From: Ignavibacteria bacterium
Lineage (GTDB): Bacteria > Bacteroidota > Ignavibacteria > Tepidaquicellales > Tepidaquicellaceae
Length of the DNA stretch: 64,000 bases
Direction of reading: 5' to 3'
NCBI GenBank assembly: GCA_019694675.1
Contig: JAIBBK010000087.1
Span: 1-64,000, forward strand
The notes beneath the pieces were generated by a model. The model did no database searches and was not told the DNA's origin. It saw only the letters and a list, made by a program, of their open reading frames with translations. Shown here piece by piece: positions 17,346 through 26,650 of this stretch. Position numbers and translations under genes: made by a program. Numbering within the stretch: the first letter of the stretch is position 1; each line of letters begins with the position of its first letter.

Positions 17346-18731
17346 TTGCCAGAGTTAATTGTTTCGGTTTCCGGGATCAGGGGAATTCCGGGAGAAAGTC
17401 TTACGCCTCAGGGGCTCGTCAGGTATGTATCCGCTTTTGCGGAATACACCAAAAGGAATTCGCGAAGAAAGAAAGTGAAAGTAGTTGTAGGAAGAGACGG
17501 CAGGCTTGGCGGAGACGTCATAGAAAATTTTGTATCATCCTGCCTGCAGATAGCTGGGATCGAAGTAACAAGCATTGGAACTGCCCCAACGCCTACAGTT
17601 CAGGTTGCATGCGAACTCATGGGAGCAGACGGCGCTATTGCAATAACTGCATCGCATAATCCGCAGGAGTGGAACGGGCTGAAGTTCCTGAAGTCAGACG
17701 GTACATTTCTGGACGGCAGTCAGGTTGAAGAACTTATAAGCATTGCAGGCAAGGGCGAATTCTCTTATGCACGGGTGAATTCGATTCCCGGTCTTAAGAG
17801 AGATGACGGATTCATTGCCAGACACATCAGCAAGACGATGGATCTTAAGCTGGTCGATAAGCAGAAGATCAAAAAGAGAAAATTCAAAATTGTTGTTGAC
17901 GCAGTCAATTCATCCGGCTCTGTAATTGTGCCGGCGCTTTTGAGAATGCTTGGATGTGAAGTGGTTGAACTGTACTGCGACGGAAGCGGCATCTTTCCGC
18001 ACACGCCCGAACCACTGCCGCACAATCTCAAAGGACTGTCAAAGGCCGTCAGAGAGCACAGAGCTGACCTTGGAATCGCGGTTGACCCCGATGCTGACCG
18101 GCTCGTTCTCATCACGGATGAAGGAAAGCCGTTTGGCGAAGAGAACACGATCACGGCTTCCGTCAGGTATGTGCTGAGGAAATACAAAGGCGGCAATGCA
18201 ACAGTGAATCTTTCAACCACACGTGCAGTAGATGACGTTGCTGCAGAGTATGGAGGCAGAGTTTTCAGAAGCGCAGTGGGTGAGATCAATGTAGTAAAGG
18301 AAATGATGAAGAACGGATCGGTGATCGGAGGAGAAGGAAGCGGCGGAGTGATACTCCCGGAATCACATTACGGAAGAGACTCGCTTGCGGGAATTGTACT
18401 TGTCCTTTCCGAGCTTGCCGCGTCCGGACTCACTGCCGGGGAGTACAAAAAGAGTTTGCCGCAGTATCACATCACAAAAGGAAAGATCGAGAACGTCCGT
18501 GACGCAGACAAAGTGCTGAAAGCCCTCAGGCAGAAGTTTGGATCAGAAAAAGAGAATGTGAGATTGACAACAATTGACGGATTGAAACTGGATTTCGCAC
18601 GTCACTGGATTCATCTGAGAAGATCCAATACCGAGCCGATTATCAGGATAATCACTGAGGCAGAATCCAGGAGTGAGGCCGAACGGATTCAAATGTCATT
18701 CACTGAACTTGTGAATGAAATTACCGGATGA
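17346..18731 (+). CDS. glmM: Phosphoglucosamine mutase (alpha-D-phosphohexomutase family)
   Basis: Interconverts glucosamine-6-phosphate and glucosamine-1-phosphate for UDP-GlcNAc, peptidoglycan and LPS. 461 residues, full length. Catalytic Ser103 is in ITASHNPQEWNG; the metal loop is DPDADRLVLI; the sugar loop is GEGSGGVILPESHYGRDS; the C-terminal phosphate loop is RRSNTEPIIRI. The start is TTG at 17346; the first residues PELIVSVSGIRGIPGESL match the usual N-terminus. GlmM rather than phosphomannomutase is inferred from the GlmU-like neighbour. The gene is convergent with the flippase gene, 32 bases apart, with no clear terminator hairpin. Confidence 0.87.
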   Translation: MPELIVSVSGIRGIPGESLTPQGLVRYVSAFAEYTKRNSRRKKVKVVVGRDGRLGGDVIENFVSSCLQIAGIEVTSIGTAPTPTVQVACELMGADGAIAITASHNPQEWNGLKFLKSDGTFLDGSQVEELISIAGKGEFSYARVNSIPGLKRDDGFIARHISKTMDLKLVDKQKIKKRKFKIVVDAVNSSGSVIVPALLRMLGCEVVELYCDGSGIFPHTPEPLPHNLKGLSKAVREHRADLGIAVDPDADRLVLITDEGKPFGEENTITASVRYVLRKYKGGNATVNLSTTRAVDDVAAEYGGRVFRSAVGEINVVKEMMKNGSVIGGEGSGGVILPESHYGRDSLAGIVLVLSELAASGLTAGEYKKSLPQYHITKGKIENVRDADKVLKALRQKFGSEKENVRLTTIDGLKLDFARHWIHLRRSNTEPIIRIITEAESRSEAERIQMSFTELVNEITG

Positions 18732-18763
18732 TCTTGTAAACCTGCACTTAAAGATGTCACTGA

Positions 18764-20218
18764 CTAAACCTGCTGTCTCCTGAATGCTCCGGTCTTTGCC
18801 GCAAGCATCACAAACAGCGATATGATCGCAAGGTCAATACCAAGCTTAAAAGGCAGTGCCAGCCCCGACCTGTTCACACCGAAGTAACCCGCAAGAAACA
18901 TTGCAAGACAGGCAATTGCAGTATATGCGAGCCGGCTGCGGTCAAGTCTGATCCTGCTGATCTTCTGAGAATATGATATTATCATTGCAGACATTGCAAT
19001 GTAAGTGAGCAAAGTTGCTGCAGCGGCTCCCATCATACCCATCGGAGGGATAAGAACAAAATTAAGCAGAATGTTAACGGCAAAACCGATACCCGAGATC
19101 AGCAAGAGTGAGCGGGTGTTCTCCGTGATGAAGGGGGCGGCATTGAAGACCGCATACAGGCCTGAAAAGAAATATGAAAGTATCACAACCGGCACAATGC
19201 CGATTCCGGACAAATACCTCTCATTCAGAAAACTCAATCCGAAAACAGATACGGGAGCAAGCAGGTCAGTCAGCAGCCCGAAAGCAAGCATCATCGCGCA
19301 ACCAATGATGACAAATTTGCTTACAACCTCCGGCATCATATTCTTTGCTTCATTTTCATTGTCAAGACTTAAGAAGAAAGGCGTCCACGCAAATCTGAAT
19401 GCGGAGATGACAAGTCCCATCACGCTGGCCAGTCTGTAGTTTGCCGAGTATATTCCCACAATTGATTCATCATAGAAATGCTGCAGGAAGAATCTGTCTG
19501 ACACATCAATCACAAGTATGAAAACACCTATGAAAATGAACTTGAATCCATAGGACAATAGCTCGGCGGTCTTTCGAATGTCAATTCGAAGTCTGAGGAA
19601 GCGCCTCGTCATAAAAAGTGCCGGAATGATGACAACCGCCACGGACACAATGTAGCTGTAAAAGATCGCCTCCACACCAAGCTTCATCACTGCAATCAGC
19701 AGTATGTTCATGCTTACATTAACAGCAAATGACAGCAGATTGAGAATGCTGTATGTGCGTGCCTTAAGTTGCGCCCTGAAATACAGCATCGGTATCCTGT
19801 AAACCGTATCGGCAATCATTACTGCGCTCATCACTTTAACAAGGAACACTCCCCTGCTGTGATCTTCCAGTCCCAGCATATCTGAAACAGTTGAAGCTGA
19901 CAAATACAGGATGCCGGAGAAGGCAATTGAAGATATGAGCAAAAAGATGATCGAAGACGAATACACGTTTGCCTTTTCGGATTCGCTCTTTGCATCTATG
20001 AACTTCTTCATGAATGCGGTTTCCATGCCAAGCATATACACAAAGCCGAGGAATACCGACAATGACTGTACAAGCATGAACATCCCAAGCTCTGAAGGCG
20101 CAAACCAGCCGGTATAGACCGGAAGCAGGATGAAACCCACTGATCGGTTCAGCATTATCCCGAGGCCATAGATCGCCGTCTGAGACAATAGCAGGCGCAT
20201 CGGCGACCTGTCACTCAT
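18764..20218 (-). CDS. Wzx-type polysaccharide flippase (MOP superfamily)
   Basis: 484 residues, almost wholly hydrophobic, with about 12-14 predicted membrane spans. The N-terminus, LLSQTAIYGLGIMLNRSVGF, and the family pattern of paired helices fit polysaccharide_synt/Wzx proteins, which flip undecaprenyl-linked oligosaccharides across the inner membrane. It is last in a leftward run of twelve genes and overlaps the preceding glycosyltransferase by eight bases, so the substrate is presumably the glycan assembled by that cluster. A lipid II flippase (MurJ) is less likely given the context. Confidence 0.85.
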   Translation of the reverse strand: MSDRSPMRLLLSQTAIYGLGIMLNRSVGFILLPVYTGWFAPSELGMFMLVQSLSVFLGFVYMLGMETAFMKKFIDAKSESEKANVYSSSIIFLLISSIAFSGILYLSASTVSDMLGLEDHSRGVFLVKVMSAVMIADTVYRIPMLYFRAQLKARTYSILNLLSFAVNVSMNILLIAVMKLGVEAIFYSYIVSVAVVIIPALFMTRRFLRLRIDIRKTAELLSYGFKFIFIGVFILVIDVSDRFFLQHFYDESIVGIYSANYRLASVMGLVISAFRFAWTPFFLSLDNENEAKNMMPEVVSKFVIIGCAMMLAFGLLTDLLAPVSVFGLSFLNERYLSGIGIVPVVILSYFFSGLYAVFNAAPFITENTRSLLLISGIGFAVNILLNFVLIPPMGMMGAAAATLLTYIAMSAMIISYSQKISRIRLDRSRLAYTAIACLAMFLAGYFGVNRSGLALPFKLGIDLAIISLFVMLAAKTGAFRRQQV

Positions 20219-21284
20219 CCGCTTCTATATTGGATTTTTCATAATAGCCGGCGAGCTTTCTGTTCACTGCCCGGTATGAATGGTTTTCCTCCACCCATTC
20301 CCTTCCGAATTCGGCAAGTCTATCTCGTTCGCGCTTGTCGTCTATGAGTCTGAGCAGGTCTTCTTTGAGTGACCCGATCGTGGAATTGATAAATGGATTC
20401 TCTCCGATGAACCTGAAATAGTCCGGAGCAAACTCCGTGAACGTAGGCACTCCCATTGCTAGATTCTCGATAGAGTTCCTTCCGTAACCTGATCCTCCCA
20501 TCTCACCTCCCACCTGATCAATTGCAAGATCGCAGGTGCTTTTGACCTTAAGAACTTCGTGCCTGTCCATGTTCTCAAGCAGAATGAATTCGATGTTCCG
20601 GATCTTTTTCACTTCATCTATGACATTCAGGATCTTATCGGTCCCCTTGAATCTCCTGTTGGTGGGAGAGTGAATTATCTTTACGGCTGAATTTGACCTC
20701 TCTCTGATCTCATAACCGGAAGTTTCAAAAGGAAAGAAAATGTAATTTATGCCCTTGTACAGATCAAGATGATCATACTCCACGGTAAGATTCAGGTCGG
20801 AGATAGAATCAAGCTCGCTGAAGATGCCTCGTGAGCGAAGATCACTGCCGAAGTAACAGCATACGATCTTCTTGCCCATGTCCTTGAGTCTGCGGGCGAA
20901 CCTGACATCTCTGTAAAGATCCATGCCTCCGTCGAAGTGGTATATATCGAAATCAAGGAGTCCGTACTCTTTAACAGCTTTTTCAATAACCGCTGAGTTC
21001 TTTATATCTCGGAATTCGAAGAACAGTTTTTCGGCGGAATTGCCCGGCCCAGCGAATTTCAGTCCGCCGCCTGTGTTCATGTCAACCTTCTTGTTCCTCC
21101 ATTTGCGGGCAAAGCTTCCTGTTTGTAATTTCAGGCCAAGGCAGATGTCTTCTTCAAAGTTTAGCGTGTTGCGGTACATGGTGAGAAGCCGGGATTCATG
21201 TCCGAAGCTTCTGTGCATCTTCACAAAGTCATGCGGCATTCCGGCAAAATTCTGAGGCGCAATATGTAAAATCTTCTTCTTCAC
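20211..21284 (-). CDS. GT4-like glycosyltransferase
   Basis: 357 residues, GT-B type. The C-terminal half has the sugar-nucleotide pattern GGSGYGRNSIENLAMGVPTF (about 265-285), with the Glu of the EX7E-like motif, and a C-terminal helix typical of GT4. The N-terminal half (LHIAPQNFAGMPHDFVKMHR) begins like proteins that bind lipid-linked acceptors. Donor and acceptor cannot be read from the sequence. It overlaps the flippase gene by eight bases and follows the amidohydrolase gene after 51 bases, the largest gap in the cluster. Confidence 0.8.
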   Translation of the reverse strand: MKKKILHIAPQNFAGMPHDFVKMHRSFGHESRLLTMYRNTLNFEEDICLGLKLQTGSFARKWRNKKVDMNTGGGLKFAGPGNSAEKLFFEFRDIKNSAVIEKAVKEYGLLDFDIYHFDGGMDLYRDVRFARRLKDMGKKIVCCYFGSDLRSRGIFSELDSISDLNLTVEYDHLDLYKGINYIFFPFETSGYEIRERSNSAVKIIHSPTNRRFKGTDKILNVIDEVKKIRNIEFILLENMDRHEVLKVKSTCDLAIDQVGGEMGGSGYGRNSIENLAMGVPTFTEFAPDYFRFIGENPFINSTIGSLKEDLLRLIDDKRERDRLAEFGREWVEENHSYRAVNRKLAGYYEKSNIEADE

Positions 21285-21335
21285 ACAGCAGTTTGATCCC
21301 TGAAGCGCATTTGAGCACTGAACAGGTCAGACAAT

Positions 21336-22070
21336 CTATGATCTTCCCATAAGCCGCAGGATATTCCCTGAGAAGATCAGCTCTTTATCGGATGAAGGTA
21401 TCTTCAGGCTTTCAATAACGGGTATGAATGTTCCGGGAAGACACAGATTGTAATCACTTCCGAATATGATCCTTTCCGCGCCGGCTGTGTTCACAACCTG
21501 ATTAACAAAATAGAACTCACGCACAGACTCTGTGCCGAGATAAACATTTTTGTATTCCGGCTTCAGGATCTCCTTTGAACATTCGAGATAGAGTGACGGT
21601 TGATCACCTCCGAGATGAGCAAGTATGAGTATAAGTTCCGGATACTTCACCGCGCACTCAAGGGGAAACCTGTAGCCGGCAATATCCTGCCACCTGCCGC
21701 AGTGAACTACTACCGGCTTCTTCTTCTCAGCCGCAAGCTGCAGGTACTTGTCATAGGAGTCATCAGTGATCCTGCGCCTTTGTATCGAAGGGTGGATCTT
21801 GAAAAGACTGATGTTGTCAATGTTTCTCTTGAGGAAGCCGTCAAGCTCCGGATCGTCCGGGTTGATCCATGCCTTATAATAGAACCGGAAATCATCTCTT
21901 GCCGAAGTTTCATTGTACAGATCCTCATTCCGCGTTGCATCCGCAGGCATGCACACAGCCGCTGACACGCCGAAACGTTTCATTGTTTCCACTGCTTCGT
22001 CAACAGTCGAGCTGTATCCGAAGAACACTTCGCTCCATTTTCCTATATGTATATGCGCATCAATGATCAT
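21336..22070 (-). CDS. Amidohydrolase-family metal hydrolase (PF04909 type)
   Basis: 244 residues forming a TIM-barrel amidohydrolase. Metal ligands are visible: the first pair in IIDAHIHIG (residues 2-10), His in PVVVHCGRW, His in LILAHLGGD and the Asp in IIFGSDYNL near the end. The family includes decarboxylases and hydrolases of cyclic and carboxylated compounds. The place within a glycan cluster, overlapping the formyltransferase gene by four bases, suggests it acts on a sugar precursor or removes an acyl group, but this is inference only. Confidence 0.78.
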   Translation of the reverse strand: MIIDAHIHIGKWSEVFFGYSSTVDEAVETMKRFGVSAAVCMPADATRNEDLYNETSARDDFRFYYKAWINPDDPELDGFLKRNIDNISLFKIHPSIQRRRITDDSYDKYLQLAAEKKKPVVVHCGRWQDIAGYRFPLECAVKYPELILILAHLGGDQPSLYLECSKEILKPEYKNVYLGTESVREFYFVNQVVNTAGAERIIFGSDYNLCLPGTFIPVIESLKIPSSDKELIFSGNILRLMGRS

Positions 22071-23005
22071 GACGAAAGGATTGCACCCTTTTTTATCTCT
22101 TTCCCAATGTTCTTTACCAGCCGGCCTTTCAGAAAAAGATCCCTGAGGACCACTGAGCCGCTTCCCGTTGCAACCGTAAGTTCCTTTTCACTCGAGTCAA
22201 CAACTTCTCCGGGGCGGCCTGTATCTCCTTTGCCTGCTTTCGCCGCCTTTGCATGGAGCACGACATACTCCTTCCCTTTGTGCCGGAACTTTGCGCCGGG
22301 ATACGGGAATGTCATAGCTCTAACCTGATTGAAAATTCTTCTTGAGTCCTGTTTCCAGTCAATGCGCCTTTCCGCCTCTGTGAGCTTCTCCCGCGGCGTA
22401 AGGTCGGGTTCCTGCTTTCTGAATACAGCTTTGCCGGAAACGACTTTCCCGATCGCGGAAACAACTGCGCCTGCGGAGACTTCACTGCATTTCTCATACA
22501 TCGTGTTCACATCGTCCTTATCGCTCAGCGGCAATTCGATCTCACAGATCACATCCCCGGCGTCCATCTTTTCATTCATCATGTGCACCGATACCGTTAT
22601 GCTTTCTTCGCCTTCCAGAATTGCCCTGCTTATGGGAGCGCGTCCCCTGAACTGCGGAAGTTTGCCGCAATGCAGATTGACAGTGCCGTGTGCGGGTGCG
22701 GAGAATATCTTTTTCGGGAGTATCTTCATGAAACCGACCGATATCCCGAGATCAGCCCCGGACATTATCTCTGCAATGCCGTCGAGCGAAGAGACAGTTT
22801 CAACTTCGGGATCAGTGCAGTTGTCGCACACATTCAGAAGTCTGATCCCGTTAATTCCGCAAATGACTTTCATGCCGCTCAGAAAGCTGTCGTGCTTGCC
22901 TTCTGCAATGCTTACGATGCATGCTTCGGGGACATACGATCTCTCTATCAGCCCCTCGAGGCAATGCATAGACATTTCGGAATGTGCAAGATAGACGAAC
23001 TTCAT
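22067..23005 (-). CDS. Formyltransferase, probably sugar N-formyltransferase
   Basis: 312 residues with the N10-formyl-tetrahydrofolate transferase fold. The catalytic triad is visible: Asn110 and His112 in VNLHCGKLPQFRGRAP, and Asp148 in MDAGDVI. The C-terminal subdomain, with RIDWKQDSRRIFNQVRAM and FPYPGAKF, is the one shared by Fmt and ArnA. Methionyl-tRNA formyltransferase has the same folds, but fmt normally sits beside def. Here the neighbours are a sugar epimerase, glycosyltransferases and a flippase, so N-formylation of an amino sugar is favoured. It overlaps the epimerase and amidohydrolase genes by four bases each. Confidence 0.8.
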   Translation of the reverse strand: MKFVYLAHSEMSMHCLEGLIERSYVPEACIVSIAEGKHDSFLSGMKVICGINGIRLLNVCDNCTDPEVETVSSLDGIAEIMSGADLGISVGFMKILPKKIFSAPAHGTVNLHCGKLPQFRGRAPISRAILEGEESITVSVHMMNEKMDAGDVICEIELPLSDKDDVNTMYEKCSEVSAGAVVSAIGKVVSGKAVFRKQEPDLTPREKLTEAERRIDWKQDSRRIFNQVRAMTFPYPGAKFRHKGKEYVVLHAKAAKAGKGDTGRPGEVVDSSEKELTVATGSGSVVLRDLFLKGRLVKNIGKEIKKGAILSS

Positions 23006-23967
23006 TTCATGTTCTCCTTATACCATTTGAAAGTCCTCAGGATCCCCTCGTCGAGCCCTACCTTTGGGACAAACCCGAGGAGCGACTGCGCCTTTTCAAT
23101 GCTCGGGATCCTCAGCTCAACGTCAACATAATTCTTAGGCACATAAACGATCCTGCTCTTTGCTTTGCAGAGATGAACGATCTTCTCTGCAAGCGAAGTG
23201 ATTGTGATCGTCCCTTTGGGATTTCCGATGTTAAACACTTCACCGACGGCCTTATTGTTTGTGATGCACAGCCCGATGCCGTCTATCATATCATCAATGT
23301 AACACCACGACCTTATCTGATCGCCGTCGCCGTGTATCTCAATGTTCTTACCCTTCACTACATTCCTGATGAAGATCTGTATGGCGCCTTCACCCACCTG
23401 CCCGGGCCCGTAAATATTGAACGGCCTTATTGTGACGCACGGATAGCCGTGCTGTTTATAGAAACTGTGAACAAGATGCTCGCCTGTGACCTTGCTTATC
23501 GAATAGGTCCATCTGCCTTCACCAACCGGGGCAAAATTCGTGCTGGACTTTTCGCTTGACTTGTACGCATATGCGCCAAGCACTTCGCTTGTAGAAAAAT
23601 CCACAACTCTTTCAAGCCGTCCCGAGTACTTCTTAAGAGCATTCAGCAGATTCAGAGTGCCGTTTATGTTAACATTCAGGGTCTTGATGGGATCAATGAT
23701 CACCGTGTCAATGCCGGCAATGGCGGCGAGATGAACGACGATCTCCGGCCTGAAGTCTTCGCAAGCCTTACGCAGTCCATCGGCATTCAGCACATCATCT
23801 TTGATGATTGTCACTCCCGACTTCCCTAACTTCTTGTACCTTATAGAGTCGCGGGAAAAATTGTCGTATATCAGTATCTCGTTCTTACCGGCAAGTTCTT
23901 TTGCAAGTGTGCTTCCGATGAAACCTGCGCCGCCGGTCAGGAGTATCTTCTTGTTCTTTATGTCCAA
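23002..23967 (-). CDS. NAD-dependent sugar epimerase/dehydratase (SDR family)
   Basis: 321 residues. The N-terminal Rossmann motif GGAGFIGSTLAKEL (about 12-25) and the catalytic YxxxK in WTYSISKVTGEH show an extended short-chain dehydrogenase of the GalE/RmlB group. It also has IRPFNIYGPGQ and a substrate-binding C-terminal part with RSWCYIDDMIDGI. Such enzymes convert UDP- or dTDP-hexoses by 4-epimerisation or dehydration; which one cannot be decided here. It likely makes the nucleotide sugar that the neighbouring formyltransferase and glycosyltransferases use. Confidence 0.88.
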   Translation of the reverse strand: MDIKNKKILLTGGAGFIGSTLAKELAGKNEILIYDNFSRDSIRYKKLGKSGVTIIKDDVLNADGLRKACEDFRPEIVVHLAAIAGIDTVIIDPIKTLNVNINGTLNLLNALKKYSGRLERVVDFSTSEVLGAYAYKSSEKSSTNFAPVGEGRWTYSISKVTGEHLVHSFYKQHGYPCVTIRPFNIYGPGQVGEGAIQIFIRNVVKGKNIEIHGDGDQIRSWCYIDDMIDGIGLCITNNKAVGEVFNIGNPKGTITITSLAEKIVHLCKAKSRIVYVPKNYVDVELRIPSIEKAQSLLGFVPKVGLDEGILRTFKWYKENMK

Positions 23968-23968
23968 A

Positions 23969-24955
23969 TCAGTCCTTTGTCAGATTTATTTCATATGTCT
24001 TTCTCAAAAATCCGTGAGCGAGAAATTTCTTCTTGAAAGCAAACAGTCCTTCTATGAGTCCATCACTTGTGTCGGATGTTCCGATGTCGTAAAATTTATA
24101 TCCGTTTTCCTTAGACCATTCAATCGACTTGAGCAGAATCAGTTCGGCAGCGCCCTGCAGTTTGAACTCTTCCGAGCCAGCCAGATAGAAATTCAAGATG
24201 ATGTCTTTGCTGATGGAAAACAATACGCAAATAGCCGCCAGCCTGCTTCCTATCCTTGCCTCAAAAAGAATGATGCTCTCCGGCAGTCTGTTCTTGAGGT
24301 AGATGAGTTCTTCCATTGAGTGAGTAGGGCTGACGTTCTTGAGTTCACGGTTGTCCAGAAGTATCTCATAATACTCTTTGAAATTATCCGCAGTAAGCAG
24401 GCCGTCAATTATGTTTACGGAAATATCCTTCTGAGATTTCTTTATTGAACGCTTCTTGGTTTCAGAGATATTCTTGAATTCAAACTCCTCAAGATCTATG
24501 ATGTTTGAGATCGAAACCGAAGTCACTTCAAATCCGGATTTGAGAAGTGCGTATTCAGTTTCCTGATTCGGAGTCTTGTTATAAACGAACGGTGGCGTCC
24601 TCAATACAGCTTTTGAAAATCCCATGTCTCCGAGATATGATTTGAAGCCCCTGATCGCATCGAAAAAATTCAGCAGGTCAGATTTCTTCTTCCACAGGAA
24701 ACCTGCAAAGCTTACGCCGTCGCATGATATGAAAAGCCTTTCCCCGCTAACTTGCCTTTCACAGCCCAGCATGATCGCATTGATCTTTCCCGTGAGTCCG
24801 TCCCTGAATTTCAGATTGTGGAAACATATCCCCTTGCCGAATACGTTGTTGTAAGAGTAGAACCTTTCGTCAAAGAACAGATTGTACTGATTTCTCAGAA
24901 ACTCCTTCCACTCAATATCGTCCGCAGTATCTTCCGACCTTATGACCTCGGTCAT
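23969..24955 (-). CDS. GNAT/FemAB-like acyl- or aminoacyl-transferase
   Basis: 328 residues. The C-terminal 170 residues (about 155-320) show the Acetyltransf_6 pattern found in FemAB and related proteins: SETKKRSIKKSQ, ESIILFEARIGSRLAAICVLFSISK and YYxIGTSD-like YDIGTSDTSDGLIEGLFAFKKKF. In glycan clusters such proteins add acyl or aminoacyl groups to sugars or to peptidoglycan stems. No signal peptide or membrane span is seen, so it acts in the cytoplasm. It shares one base with the GT39 stop (TAATG) and sits one base from the epimerase gene. Confidence 0.72.
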   Translation of the reverse strand: MTEVIRSEDTADDIEWKEFLRNQYNLFFDERFYSYNNVFGKGICFHNLKFRDGLTGKINAIMLGCERQVSGERLFISCDGVSFAGFLWKKKSDLLNFFDAIRGFKSYLGDMGFSKAVLRTPPFVYNKTPNQETEYALLKSGFEVTSVSISNIIDLEEFEFKNISETKKRSIKKSQKDISVNIIDGLLTADNFKEYYEILLDNRELKNVSPTHSMEELIYLKNRLPESIILFEARIGSRLAAICVLFSISKDIILNFYLAGSEEFKLQGAAELILLKSIEWSKENGYKFYDIGTSDTSDGLIEGLFAFKKKFLAHGFLRKTYEINLTKD

Positions 24956-26634
24956 TATGGTCTTCCGTAAAGTTCATAACCGGGGTCCTTCTCTATGAGC
25001 CTGAACTCGGGGGGTACAAAGTCGGCCGTCAACGGATAATCCGCCCTGTTGATCTGATTTCTTTCTACAATGATAACTGAGCCCTCCTTCTCTTCCTTCA
25101 GGCGCGCCATGACCTTCTCCACTCCGATATCGGTATCCATGAACTCATATTCGTACGCGGGATTCTGCCATCCGAGGTCGATCCCGTTGAAGTAATAACT
25201 GAACTGCGGATTGTAACGGTAACTTGTGCCTACGTAAATGATCTTCCGTGCCCCTGAACCGTTGACGGCATTCACGATATCGGTTATCCTGAATCTGTAT
25301 TCCCAGAGCGGACGTTCGATCAGATAGAAGATGTTGATGGAAATGAATGTGACAATTACCAGGGTGCGCAGGATGAACCCCGGGTTGAAATTGTTGACAA
25401 TGCTTTTACTTAACAGAAAGAGCAGCCCTGCCACAAGCAGAATGACTGCAATCACAATGAAGAAATTTGTTTCTGCTGCAAGCTCCTTGAGTTCCGGCCG
25501 GCCTTCCTCTGTGGCAAACCAGAGTATATTAAATGCGACAAGCGCGATCAGAAGGATCTTCGTCTTCATGTTTTCAAACCTTGCTTCTCCGAGATAGTCT
25601 GCGATCAGAAGACACACCGCAGGAAGCACAAGAAGCAGATATGACTCGAGCTTTGTCCTGAAAAGTGTCAGAATTATGAATCCGCATATCGTCCATGACC
25701 ACAACAGAAGCTTTTGGTAGCTCATGCTCCTGTAATTCTTCGCATCACTGAAGAAAGCAAATAACAGAACCACTCCAAAAGGGATCACAGACAACAGATA
25801 GTTGAAATAGTAGAACGGCCCCGACGCCTTCTGATTCATTTCCACTCCTGAGAGCGCTCTCTCAAACACATGAAATCCGAAAAAATAATCCGTGAAAGCG
25901 CTTCCGTGTGAAATGATCATGTAAGCATGCCACGGAACTGCCACTGCAAGTCCTGTAATCAATATCGTCATGAACTGCCCTATGCTCACAGGCGACTTTC
26001 CCCTTGAGGCCGCCATGCTGACTGCGAGCGCTGCCGGAATGAACATCCCTACAAGGATCTTTGACATTAGGCAAAGCCCGAATGCTATTCCTGCAAGCAC
26101 CGCGTAATGCGGCCGCCCGTCCACTGAAAGTTTCATTATCAAATAAAAGGAGATCAGCATGAACATCACATACGGCAGGTCGAGCTGGAACCTCTTTGAA
26201 AATACATTGAACAGGATATTACCCGTAAAGATCATGACGGCAAAGATCCCGGTACTTTCAGAAAAAAACCTTCTTCCTGTTTTGTACACAAAATATGCAC
26301 AGCAGAGAGCGACTGCAATCATCAGTAATTTCAGAACAATCGGGTGAAAGCCGAACGCAAGTGAAGCGAAGTATCCGAGCCATATCAGAAGAGGAGGATG
26401 AGAACCCGAATAGAATTTGCCGACGGAATGCAGGCTTTGATCAAGGAAATCCCCGTTGACCATGATTGAGTTCACTCTTGCGGCATACATGCCCTCATCC
26501 CAGGGTTGAATGTCCGTGTCAATAATTGCAGGCACCTTAACCGCAATCAGAAAGATGACCATTGCAATGAAGAAACCTGAGGATCCTCTTATCCCAAGAT
26601 CGAGCCTACCTGAACCAGATTCATTGACCGGCAT
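24955..26634 (-). CDS. GT39/ArnT-like membrane glycosyltransferase
   Basis: 559 residues with about 12 membrane spans. The first periplasmic loop has DTDIQPWDEGMYAARVN, with the Asp-Glu pair that is catalytic in the PMT/ArnT clan, and FYSGSHPPLLIWLGYF, where the double proline of ArnT-like enzymes is seen. A soluble C-terminal domain follows (about 440-559). Such enzymes use undecaprenyl-phosphate sugars to glycosylate lipid A or secreted proteins in the periplasm. Its place between PorV-like genes and the sugar genes makes a cell-surface target likely. Confidence 0.85.
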   Translation of the reverse strand: MPVNESGSGRLDLGIRGSSGFFIAMVIFLIAVKVPAIIDTDIQPWDEGMYAARVNSIMVNGDFLDQSLHSVGKFYSGSHPPLLIWLGYFASLAFGFHPIVLKLLMIAVALCCAYFVYKTGRRFFSESTGIFAVMIFTGNILFNVFSKRFQLDLPYVMFMLISFYLIMKLSVDGRPHYAVLAGIAFGLCLMSKILVGMFIPAALAVSMAASRGKSPVSIGQFMTILITGLAVAVPWHAYMIISHGSAFTDYFFGFHVFERALSGVEMNQKASGPFYYFNYLLSVIPFGVVLLFAFFSDAKNYRSMSYQKLLLWSWTICGFIILTLFRTKLESYLLLVLPAVCLLIADYLGEARFENMKTKILLIALVAFNILWFATEEGRPELKELAAETNFFIVIAVILLVAGLLFLLSKSIVNNFNPGFILRTLVIVTFISINIFYLIERPLWEYRFRITDIVNAVNGSGARKIIYVGTSYRYNPQFSYYFNGIDLGWQNPAYEYEFMDTDIGVEKVMARLKEEKEGSVIIVERNQINRADYPLTADFVPPEFRLIEKDPGYELYGRP

Positions 26635-26650
26635 TAGGGGCTGTGTGTTT

